Below the pieces are notes generated by a model. That model saw only the letters and a list, made by a program, of their open reading frames with translations, made no database searches and was not told the origin of the DNA. From Rhizophagus sp. LPA8_4_AMF (lineage: Eukaryota; Glomeromycota; Glomeromycetes; Glomerales; Glomeraceae): 30,168 nt of DNA. Every line of letters starts with the position of its first letter. Position 1 is the first letter of the stretch. The stretch is taken from contig JADRCO010000588.1 of NCBI GenBank assembly GCA_021464525.1, forward strand, positions 1 through 30,168. The letters are read 5' to 3'. Shown piece after piece: positions 20,859 to 30,168 of this stretch. The position numbers and the translations under genes were made by a program.

Positions 20859-22344
20859 ATGCATATAAACATGGAAATCGTCCCTCTAATCTCTTCACAT
20901 GAAAACACTTCCGCCGCTCCTTTTTCAGGGGAATGGACTTCATTAATTCATATACCCGTTGACATATTCATTGAAATATGTAATCATTTACCACCATGTG
21001 ATTTATATACTTTAACTTACGTATGTAGACAATTTCATTATTGGTTAAATTCAACAACTTCTTATATTACACGGGATATTTGGCATAATTCGAGGTTGAA
21101 TCTTGATGAACATATGAAGTTAGATCCACCCGAAGGAATGGTTGAAATTTCTTTTATTAAATTATCCTTAATTGAAAAAAAATGTCAAATTTGTAAAAGT
21201 GATCAGGAGATACCAAAAATTTATTGGGTTTTTCGGGTTAGACTTTGTATAAAATGCTTTAAAAGTAGAGTTACGATGTAAGTGAAAAATTTTTTGTAAA
21301 TCTCTTTTTTTTTCGTCCCCCCATTGTTTATATTACCGGTATATATAATCAATAAACAAATCATCCTCTTAATTTAGAGCTGATACTATTCCCGTGTGGC
21401 CAAGGGAAGCGATTGATTTATCGCTGATTTTACCTTATGAATATTTAGTTACAAGTAACATTAAAAAGTGTGTATATTGGAATTCTGAATTAATTTTAAC
21501 GCTTCAAGAATGTCTTTTGGTTCCAGACAATGAAATTGGGGATTGGATTTTTCATAAACAAACCATAGCAAATAATAAGATTGAAGATGCTTTAAAACGT
21601 ACGAAAAATGATGAGAATAGATTAAATTGGTTGCTTAAAAAGAAAAAAGATTATTTAGATCAAATAGTTAAAACACTTGAAAGTATTAGGGATGATACTG
21701 ATAAAAAAATTTATATTAAAAAGCATATTTTAGCTCAACCTACATATAAAAAAGCTCAATCTACATTAAATACTCCTTTCATGGATACTGATCCTTGGCC
21801 AAATTTATTGGAAAAATTAAAAAATGAATATTATGAAAATATATTAACAAAACAACGTCGAAAATCAATTATATATAGAATTATTCAATTACTTACTTAT
21901 AGAAAATTATCTAAAACAAAAGGTAAAATCTTTTTAAATGATCCAATAATAAATTATCTAGAATGGTGTCCAACATTTATTAAACCTCCAGTAAAATTAA
22001 ATGATGTGGATGATGTAGTTCGACGTATAAGAGTTGAAGCTCGTGATTATTTAAAAAAGAAATTATATAGACTTCATATATCTTTTTTAACAATTGAAGG
22101 TTGTATTAAACTATTAACACAGTGCAAAACTTGCGCTCCATTATTTAAATGTAAATTATGTTGGGGATCTGGGAGAAAATCTTATAATAATTATGATGAA
22201 ATGAGTAGACATTTAGCATGTCAAGGTACACATAATTTATATTATTCTGATATAAATGATTCTTTGATAGAGGTGGATCATGAAAATGTGAAGAAACTTA
22301 TTTCAATTTGGCTTAGTAAAGTCGTATTAAAAAAGACAACGTAA
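20859..22344 (+). CDS. Compact F-box protein with zinc-like modules, 2 exons
   Basis: Predicted 461-aa protein with exons 20859-21277 and 21378-22344. The 100-bp intron begins GTAAGTG, ends TTTAG and splits an Ile codon after two bases. The F-box lies at about residues 31-76 (HIPVDIFIEICNHLPP...CRQFHYWLNS). It is followed by C109-x2-C112-x17-C130-x2-C133 and, near the C-terminus, C398-x2-C401-x16-H418-x6-H425. The middle is rich in Lys and helical. The gene aligns with the large F-box gene at 11110-14884 (opposite strand) through the F-box, both Cys modules, DPWPN, DPxIxxxxWCPxFIxPP and the final IEVDxExVKKLxxIW. A role as a substrate receptor in an SCF-type ubiquitin ligase is inferred from the F-box; the zinc-like modules may recognise the substrate. 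An alternative start at 20871 would shorten it by four residues. An AATAAA near 22490 could serve polyadenylation. Confidence 0.9.
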
Positions 22345-22937
22345 TAATTAACGTACGATGAGTACGATCGCTTGATGAACTTTGTAAAATTTTTAAAATT
22401 TGGTTAGTTAGATATTAACTTTTTGTATACTTTCATAATTGCATTATTTTTTTCTTTTTATTTTGTATTAAATCAAAAACTTCACGAAGAATAAAAAAAA
22501 AAATCTCTCTTCAATCATTATTTTGTGATATCACTGTATTAATACGTGTTGAATTTAATATGTAAATGTAAATGATTTTCTTATCAAAAATTCAAAATAG
22601 TTAGATAAAGTATATTTTATGAACATTAGGTATTTAGGTTTCCTCCTCCCCATCTCTATTGCTTGCTTACTCTCCTGTCCTGTCAGTTGGTCTGCTACTT
22701 GCTTCCCTATCAGCATTGGTTGCTACTGGTTGCCTACTGTTGATTTGATGGTTGTATCACAAATAAATAGTTTTAATTGTCGCTTCATACTTGTAAGAAT
22801 TGAATTTTGAATTTAATATTTTTCTAAAACAATTAAAAACAAATTAAATACTGTTTATATCTCAGTCAAATTTTATATTATTAGGTTTTATCTAACCAAA
22901 AAAAAAAATTCATATCCTCGTTGAATCTGCAACAAGC

Positions 22938-22979
22938 ATAATGCTGGCCAAAATTACAAATAGAATTGCCCAGCATTAT
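22938..22979. repeat. Hairpin, ATAATGCTGG inverted repeat
   Basis: ATAATGCTGGCC at 22938-22949 is mirrored by GCCCAGCATTAT at 22968-22979, with a loop of about 18 bp that also pairs partly (AAAATT/AATT). It is followed by the palindrome ATCACGTGAT at 22982-22991. A related GCCAGCATTAT arm occurs near 1543 and ATAATGCTG near 25814, so this may be a dispersed element end. Confidence 0.7.
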
Positions 22980-25149
22980 CGATCACGTGATTCTAATTTG
23001 TTATGACTGCAGTCTTTTTGAAATCAAAATGTCTAAATTTATTAGCAATATAATTACAAATTCCTACTAAAATTATTTAAAGTTATTATTAATTAAAATA
23101 AAAAAATAAATTTATATAATTAAACTAAAGTTAACTATATAAGTAATATAACTAAATTAAATATAATTAAGAAATTATAATATATATATAGGTACTAATT
23201 AATATAATTTAAATTTTTTTTTTTTGCAATTTTTATCATTGTACAAAATAATAAATTTATATAAAACTTTATTAATTGTATAATATTGCAAATAAAAATT
23301 ACAAAATTAAAATTCTAATTATTTTTTTTTGCTATTTGCCAATTAATTTATTAATATTTTCAATATTAGTATTAAAAGTCATAATATTTACTTATATATT
23401 CATTTGTGATTTAGATGCTACTATATAAGTTATAATATACTAATTATTTTGTATATATAATAAAAATTAAAAAAAAATTATTATATTATGTATAATTTTT
23501 TAATAAATAAAAGGTTAGCAAAATTTTATAATAAAAATTATATAATTTAATATTATATTTAATTAATTACTTATAAAAATGAAAAGTAAAGTCTTATATT
23601 ATATAATATATATTGATATTCTCTTTTTTTTTATTTCACATACATTTATAAGATTATTATTACAGATGAAGAAGTCTAATATCTAAATAAAAATAACAAC
23701 TAAACTGAAATAATATAATTATCTTATAAACTATTCATTCATTTTTACTGGGATTCCACTTGTATACTATCAATTAGTAGCAGAATTTTTCTATGCAAGT
23801 AAATATATGTGCAATATGTTTTCTTAAATTATAAATTCTTGCAGTCAATAGAAGGGTGCTAAGGGACCTGCTATTTGATATTCTTATTAATAATACTTTT
23901 TAATTAACTAATTAATAAAATTTTATATATAAAATTAGTTAAATTTTATATTAAATTATTTTAAAATTTTTTATTTCAAATAATTTTTACTTTTTTTTTG
24001 CAAATCATTTAAAATGATAGATAGATACTTTATAGATATATAATATATGAAATATAAAGAATATATATATATAATATCCATTCATCCTATTACTAATAAC
24101 TAATTAAATGTGTTATATATATAAATTTGCATTACTTACCATTTAACTTTAGTTATATAGTTTTAGATTGACATAATTTTTACTTTAATTTTGTATTATA
24201 TTTTATATTTTTATAAATATTATAATATTTTCTTTTTATATAAAAAATTTTTTTATTATATTAATATAATAATTTAGAACAAATAATTTAAAGGGTTGGT
24301 TTTTTACATTATTATATATAATAATAAAGAAAAAAAAACACTATTTTTAAATGTTTTAAATAAAAATTTTTTATAAAGTTTTAAAAGAAAAACGAATGAG
24401 ATTTCAACTTTTTATTAATAAAGTAATAAACATATAAAATTAAAAACAAAGTAACTAGTAGTTCAATTCAATTTAAATAAAAGGACTTTATTTATATAAA
24501 ACTACTTTCTTTTTTTATATTATATATATTAAATTTAAAAAAAATTATGTATAATTTATTTTTTTGGTAATTATTAATTAATTTATAGAATTTTATATAA
24601 TAAGTTATATGACTATATAATATAAAAGTGCAGGCCTCTTAGCTATCTTTTATTGATCACAAAGATAATATATTTAAGATAGTTTGTTTCAAATATAACT
24701 TACTTGCATAGAGGAATAAGCTAATCGACAGCCAGTATACAGATGGGTCTTATGATGAGATAACAGATGGTTTATAGGTTAACTTCTATCAGTATAGTTT
24801 AGTTTTCTTTTTTACTTTATATATTAGTTTATTATACCTGTATTAATAAACTTATAAATGCATTGCAAAATAAAAAAAAAATAATATAAAAGATATTTTT
24901 TAAAATATAATAGTAATATTCAAATTTATTTTTTATTATAAATATAATCTAAATTTAATTTAAATTTTATTTAATTATAGTAAATATTAATTAATTAATA
25001 GAAATTTGATATATAATGGCTATATATAAATATATATCAAATTTTCTGATATTATAAACAATATGTACAGTATATATTTTTTATAAATACTAGAATTAAA
25101 CAGATAAATAGAAGTAATATATATATAGTATTCTAACAATTTTTTTCTT

Positions 25150-25500
25150 TTTGTAAAAATATTAAACTTTTTGAATGAACTTTATATAAGAAATAGAAGA
25201 AAGAAGATTTTTTTTAATATTAAAAAAATGTACTAATGAATCTTTGGTTTTTAAGATTGCTAAACTTTTTAAATGAACTTAAATATAAGAAATGGAAATT
25301 CTTTTAACATTAAAAAAACTTATTAACATTTTTTACTTTTTAAATTGCTAAACTTTTTGGGTAAACTTAAATTTGAAATATAAAGAATGGAGAAGAGAAT
25401 TTTTGATTACTAAGAAGCAGAAATTTAAAGTATTTTTTTATTTTTTATTTTTTTGAATTATTGGACTTTTTGGATAAATTTAAACTTAATAAGACTTCCT
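25150..25500. repeat. Degenerate tandem repeat, about 90-110 bp
   Basis: A stretch of the form ATTGCTAAACTTTTTGAATG followed by AACTTaaATATAAGAAATGGA recurs four times, starting near 25155, 25255, 25346 and 25458, with the last copy weakest. It is non-coding and lies directly left of the inverted-repeat element. Confidence 0.7.
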
Positions 25501-25605
25501 TCCAATTTTAGCCTAGAGGGAATGCAATTCATACTTCTGGCTCTAAAATGTAAAAAATAAAGGAAAGGGGTAAAAAAATATATATGTTCTGGGTAAGAAA
25601 TATTT

Positions 25606-25760
25606 GGGCTTGAGTCAATAAAAAAGGGGGAAATTCAATTTTTTGTTAAAATTGATTTTATTGGCTTACTTGACTGATCACAGTCATGTATACAAAATTA
25701 GCTTAGTAACTAAAAATTAGAAAAAAATTGGATTTCCCCCTTTTCTATTGACTCAAGCCC
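25606..25760. mobile_element. MITE-like element with about 41-bp terminal inverted repeats
   Basis: The left end GGGCTTGAGTCAATAAAAAA and the following GGGGG-AAATTCAATTTTTT are mirrored at the right end, which reads on the minus strand GGGCTTGAGTCAATAGAAAA, GGGGG, AAATCCAATTTTTT. Only two mismatches are visible over about 40 bases. ATTT flanks both sides (25602-25605 and 25761-25764) as a candidate 4-bp target duplication. The interior is about 75 bp with no coding capacity, which fits a non-autonomous inverted-repeat transposon. The assignment to a superfamily is open. Confidence 0.85.
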
Positions 25761-26434
25761 ATTTAGGTAACTAATACCATTTTTAGTCACAGGAGTTCCA
25801 CACTTAATTCCATGATAATGCTGTAATGCCGGCTAAATTGTCACGTGATAGCGGATTTGGCGTCAAAATGTCACGTGAAAATTGTTGGTTTTAACAGCGA
25901 CCAGGTAAAATTACATATGATTTTCTTTAATCGTTTTTTTACTCAAAATCAAAAATACTCTTGTGTTGTATTTTATTATGATTTCTTCGAACAATTTAAT
26001 ATTTTGCATATTCGCAATTTATATAAAGCTAAATGTTAACAAGTTATTTTGGATACTTTTATTGTCTGTTTTCAAAAATAATATAAATAGATTAATATCT
26101 TTCGCTGCAATAAAATTTGCGTCTGTATTTAATAAAAATTATATTCAATTATTAAAACTCGATGAGCTATGGACGTGAAAGAAATGAATTTTTTGTGAGA
26201 GCAATTTTTAAATAGTAATTTTTATTTTTGTCATGAAAATTCTTCATTAATAGTATTAATTATGCAGCTAGCAATAGAAATTGGGATAGATTTTTAGGCC
26301 GGTAAACTTTGTTTAAGTAATTAAAATAAAAATAAAAATATAAATATTATACTCTAAAATAATTTAATGTGTAATAATTAACTCATTAACTTGATTAAAA
26401 AGCATCGAATCAACTAGATGATTGATTATTATGA

Positions 26435-28008
26435 TCAGTTTTTCTTAATGCGTTTATAAGCAAATATAGAAACTACAAATAATGCTAAACCAGCCGCTAC
26501 TGATCCGATCGATGCACAGACAATTATAATTTTGCTATATGAACTAGTTTGAGGTGGACTTGTTTTAGAAATATTAGGTGATGGGATTTCTGATTTTGAT
26601 TTTGGTTTAAGACTATCCGACGTTGGTACATTTAATGGTAAATTTATCCATTTATATTTTTTGCCTACAAATATAAAAACATAGATAAATTTATTATATT
26701 GATTATTACTATTTGGAACGTCCGTATTATTTCCTGAAAGAATAAAATCAGATGAATCGTGTAAGTTTAGAAAGATATGCAATCCTAATTTTTTTTTTTA
26801 AAAAAAGGTAACTCACCAAAAGTGATAATCATAGCCGCATCATATACCAATTTAGCAGAGTGAAAAGCAAGTTTTGGTATACTATTAATATTTTCAAGTG
26901 GAGGTATCGACCATACTAGAGTAGTAATATCCAACATAACAATCGTTTCTTTAGATGGTATACCGTATGGTATGTCATCATTATAGTACAATCCTCCGTA
27001 GACAATAATTTTATTGTAAATTGGAGCTTAATATGAAAAATTTTAAAAGTTATTCTTTTTTTTCCGTGTGAAAGATGAGGAAAAAAAATAAATTACCTAA
27101 AACGGCTGAATGACCAATTCTAGGTCCTGGCATAGTTTCTGCAACTTCAGCTGTAGCTGTCTAGTAATAAGATTATTTTATTTTAGAAAAAGGTTTTATT
27201 TTAAATGGTATATTTAATATTTTTTACAAACTTTCAAAGACCATTTATCCCCAATAGTATCGTATTGGTAAATCTATTATGACAAATAACACATTAGATA
27301 TAATTTCTAGGTTTTTATAATTTATACAATAAAAACGCATACCTCGGTCATTGGGGAAAAAGTATTACGATCCACTTTACCACCAATATAATAAATAGTT
27401 CCATCACCAAGATATGTTGCTGTATAATAGATTCTACCAACAGGAGAATTAACCAAGCTACCAACACTCCAACTCAAGTTAATAGTATCTAATATATCTA
27501 AACTATTAACAAATATGACATTATCACCAGAACCTTCGTATCCACCAAATATATAAATTTTTCCTTCAATACTAACAACAGAATTCATTCCTTGACGTGG
27601 TTGTGGAGTTTTTCCTTGAATTATTGGTACACTTAATACATTTGTTTTAATATCAAATTTATATACATAATTCATATTTGCTTCATCCAAATGTACACCT
27701 CCTAATATAAACATTGAATCAAGATTAATGCCATTTGGACTTGCAGTGTGCCATGATGTCAATGTTAGATTTGCTCCTTGACTCACTAAATCTGTCCATT
27801 TAAACTTAAAATCTTTTACATCGAGATAAAAAAAATCACTTGTGGGTTGTGATTGATTAAATTTATATCCTCCAATATAATATATTTTTTCTTCAATGCG
27901 AACTGCTGCTTGCCCTACTCGAGGCTCTGGTACGTATTTCTGTCCTAATATATTCAAAAACAAAAATAATTGACAAAATACGAAAATTAATAAATTTTTG
28001 TAAATCAT
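26435..28008 (-). CDS. Secreted/membrane Kelch-repeat protein, 5 exons
   Basis: Predicted 426-aa protein. Exons: 28008-27343, 27273-27232, 27160-27097, 27026-26817 and 26733-26435; introns are 69, 71, 70 and 83 bp. An N-terminal signal peptide (about 1-22, MIYKNLLIFVFCQLFLFLNI) leads into Kelch blades with GG motifs: YYIGGY (43-48), FILGG (100-104), IYIFGGYEG (151-159), IYYIGG (205-210) and IIVYGG (about 264-269), and a weaker MIITFG near 323-328. A Pro/Ser/Lys-rich stalk follows, then a transmembrane segment (about 396-418) and a short basic tail, YKRIKKN. This implies a type I membrane protein with an extracellular or lumenal beta-propeller, probably a binding surface; the ligand is unknown. 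An upstream in-frame ATG at 28191 exists, but the one at 28008 gives a clean signal peptide. For exon 5 I preferred the acceptor at 26734-26735 over a nearer AG that would leave a 32-nt intron. Intron 2 uses a GTTTGT donor. Confidence 0.87.
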
Positions 28009-28401
28009 TGCTGAGTTTTTGGGGGTTAACATCAGGAATGAAAAGATTTGACATGGAGAAAACGTTGTATAAAACAATTTCCCCCTTTCCCCCGCGTTTG
28101 CTAATGTCGTGTTCAACATGTGCGTCGAGAATTGTATCGCGGTCCGCTTTAAAAAAGAGTCTTGCCGTAAATTATTTAAACTTAATGTCACAATTTAATG
28201 GCACAATACGAATAATTAAAAATTAGAATCTTTATTTGTATGACAATAATTAATAATTTACATAATAACTAACAAAGAATATTATTATTCCGTATAAATC
28301 TAAATCTCTCACCCCCTATGTACACTTATAACATTTTAACTCTAGTTCCCAACTATAATATAAAGTTCTGATGTAGCATAAAGTATAATTTATAAAAATT
28401 C

Positions 28402-28434
<33 letters not shown>

Positions 28435-28622
28435 AATTTATAAATAAATAAATAAATAAATTGATGATTATGTTTCACAGTCCAAGCAAACAAATCCCCT
28501 CATTCCATTTATAGCTTATAGCTTGTCTTGTGATTTTATAAATTTGGGTCTAGAACCATATTCGCATCGGTCATTTTTTTTTAAAAAAATTCTTTAGAAA
28601 TCCTAATTATACTTGTAAAATC
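28009..28622. promoter_or_regulatory. Divergent intergenic region (probable bidirectional promoter)
   Basis: About 610 bp separates the Kelch gene start (minus) from the membrane protein gene start (plus). It contains a T13A22 tract at 28402-28436 followed by a TAAA-type microsatellite to about 28461, and a second T9A7 tract at 28574-28589, about 35 bp upstream of the plus-strand ATG. Such tracts disfavour nucleosomes in fungi. No specific factor site was recognised. Confidence 0.45.
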
Positions 28623-30168
28623 ATGAAATTGACAAGGTTATTAGGCGGACGTCGTCGTAGTGAACCTAAACACCTTTTACGATTAAAACTTTTTACAATG
28701 ATTATGCTCATAGCTTGTTTGACAGGTTATCTCGCTGTTTTAATAATTGATGTAAACCAAGTTGCTCCAGTTATTATCACTTCTTATGTTAATGTTGACG
28801 GCGTTCGACCTCCAAGTAATAAAGAATGAAATTTAATGTTGATTATAAATTATAACATACTTTGTACAAACATGATTTTTTTTTATTATTATTATAGATT
28901 TGCATTTTAGTGGTGTTCGTAATGTCAATTCCACTAGGTGTGTTGAAGCTCATAGTAAGTCATTTAAAAAGAAAGATATCATAAGTTAATTGCTTACATT
29001 AACAAAAATAATTGTTCTATCACTTAGTGGTGAATAATAAGTTTGTTCCCGTAGATTGCTTAGGAGACATGAAACAATCATATGATGAGAAATCAAAAAA
29101 ATTTTTGATAAGTTATCAACCATCAAAGGATGTTTTTTTTAGTAAGAATTCATTACTTAATATAGTTCTGTACTTTGTTACTTACGAAGAAATTACACTT
29201 GAAAACCCGTGGGAGATGCTTTTAGCGGCTTATGATTCAGGTATCGTCAAAAAGAGGCTGATAACCTTAATTTAATATATTACCTGATTCTGGCCGGAAT
29301 TGAGAGTTTATCTTAATTGAAATATTAGAACGTGACTTTTACTATCAAAATCCAAGTGATGATGTTGATGATATGATTTTTGCAATGAACACATATAATA
29401 TAGTGCCAAACCAGGTATATGCAGAATTACTTTACATATGGTAAAAATAAAATATCACATTAATTTACTCTCGATCTTTTTTTGTAGAACTACAAATTTA
29501 CGTATTCAAATATAATTAGAGATTCTATAGTACCAAATTGGACGAATGATTTTGGAGTTCCTCCAAAATATGAACGAAAACCATACATCACATCCAATTT
29601 AGGTAAGTAAATAATTTTTTTTCTTTTTAATTTTCATTACTATAACTATTAGTATTTTTTTCAGTTGGGGGCCCATTACAAAACAAAAATGCGGATGGTC
29701 AGATACAATTTATAATAACACCTAAGTATATCAATACTATTCAATTAAATAGAGAAGTTAGGTTCGTATCGTTTGTGTTTCAGTATAATTGTAATCTTAA
29801 TATCTTATCCTTATTTTTACTAACTGTAAGTCAAATAATAAAATACGATATTTAAAAGAACACGTACAGTAAGTATTTATTAGATATTTTAATCAATTTT
29901 ATTTATAAAACTATTAATATGAATATCGTCGTACAGTACTTAGGGAGTTTGGGTTTAATAGGTGGTGCGTGGGGATTAGCGGCTGCAATTTATACATTTC
30001 TTTTTGGTAAGTTTTATCATTATCCATTTTATCTCATATTTCCTTCGTTTATTTATTTATTGAGATAGAAGATTTATATTAAATTTTATCTTTCCATCTT
30101 TACAGGCGCGAAAACCTTACAACCATGGGGAGCCGTACAATCGTACTGCTGCGGATTTTCTCGTTTGA
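28623..30168 (+). CDS. Multi-exon membrane protein of unknown function, 3' end cut
   Basis: Nine exons are inferred: 28623-28815, 28898-28954, 29028-29240, 29329-29414, 29488-29602, 29665-29761, 29859-29868, 29937-30006 and 30106 to the window end. They give 301 codons with phases that all close. The N-terminus is basic (LLGGRRRSEPKHLLRLK), followed by a transmembrane segment at about 23-42. A long polar, probably extracytoplasmic domain of about 200 residues follows. A second hydrophobic segment (YLGSLGLIGGAWGLAAAIYT) precedes TFLFGAKTLQPWGAVQSYCC, and the frame continues past the edge; the final TGA is out of frame. I recall similar LIGGAWGLAAA...FGA..L.PWG endings in other Rhizophagus predicted proteins but know no function. 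Exon 7 is a 10-nt microexon that is needed to keep the frame. Donors are mostly GTAAGT; exon 6 uses GTTCGT. Confidence 0.8.
29859..29868 (+). other. 10-nt microexon of the membrane protein gene
   Basis: AACACGTACA lies between a TTTAAAAG acceptor and a GTAAGT donor. It joins GTTAG (phase 2) to TACTTAGGG in frame, giving REVRTRTYLGSLG. The upstream intron has a clear TACTAAC branch-like site at 29819-29825. Direct joining of exons 6 and 8 would shift the frame, and the nearer AG at 29829-29830 would lead to an early stop. Confidence 0.7.

Larger units (their letters stand above)
22345..26434. other. AT-extreme gene desert with element relics
   Basis: No gene is supported across about 4 kb. 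From about 22.8 to 25.5 kb the DNA is almost entirely A and T, with stop codons in every frame. Slightly GC-richer islands at about 22640-22745, 23740-23875 and 24635-24790 look like fragments of older repeats. Structures worth noting are the hairpin at 22938-22979, degenerate repeats at 25150-25500, the inverted-repeat element at 25606-25760 and three CACGTG sites (22984, 25842, 25872). The open frames at 22619-22810, 25845-26039 and 25963-26178 lack any recognisable motif. Confidence 0.6.

Noticed and set aside
22619..22810. 63-codon plus-strand frame reading like a membrane segment
   Set aside because: It is built on short CT-rich near-repeats (TTGCTTAC, TTGCCTACTG) typical of repeat debris. 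The hydrophobic look follows from T-richness.
25845..26178. Two overlapping short frames near the CACGTG pair
   Set aside because: Low-complexity Phe/Ile/Asn/Lys translations without motif, in a region otherwise made of element relics.
26785..26816. 32-nt intron in the Kelch gene ending at the nearest AG (26785-26786)
   Set aside because: It is far shorter than all other introns here and lacks room for a branch site. The acceptor at 26734-26735 (TTATTCTTTCAG) keeps the same frame, gives an 83-bp intron and has a branch-like TCTAAAC upstream.

Overview
The window looks like a nuclear fragment of an arbuscular mycorrhizal fungus (Glomeromycotina, most likely Rhizophagus). It is very AT-rich and full of A/T homopolymers. 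Its genes carry short GT-AG introns of about 68-100 bp, and the gene families are ones I recall as expanded in that lineage: HMG-box-like, BTB/POZ, F-box and Kelch proteins. The lineage call is inference from style and family content. No rRNA, tRNA or CRISPR was recognised.

Layout. (1) 1-8.7 kb: a diverged direct duplication of about 2.7-2.9 kb. Each copy carries one small minus-strand HMG-box-like gene (2114-2627 and 6605-7061). Between the copies, just before the second one, lies a higher-order tandem repeat (about 5150-5921). (2) 9.9-10.8 kb: a two-exon BTB/POZ (T1-type) gene. (3) 11.1-14.9 kb, minus strand: a large F-box protein of 1230 aa with a repetitive Thr/Ala/Glu-rich N-terminal region and two putative zinc-binding modules. 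It is convergent with the BTB gene. (4) 14.9-17.5 kb: non-coding, with a polypurine tract and clusters of degenerate repeats. (5) 17.5-18.3 kb: a three-exon DUF4112 gene. (6) 18.3-20.9 kb: non-coding apart from a short GC-richer orphan open frame. (7) 20.9-22.3 kb, plus strand: a compact 461-aa paralogue of the large F-box protein with the same intron position and phase but no Thr-rich region. (8) 22.4-26.4 kb: an extremely AT-rich gene desert with transposon-like relics, including a small inverted-repeat element at 25606-25760. (9) 26.4-28.0 kb, minus strand: a five-exon secreted/type I membrane Kelch protein. (10) 28.6 kb to the right edge: the first nine exons of a membrane protein gene, including an inferred 10-nt microexon; it is cut by the window end.

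The genes do not form a pathway or an operon. The common theme is lineage-specific duplication and repeat-driven change: duplicated HMG loci, an inverted F-box/zinc paralogue pair, and minisatellite growth inside a coding exon. All exon boundaries were inferred by eye from splice motifs, reading phase and paralogue comparison, and have no transcript support here.
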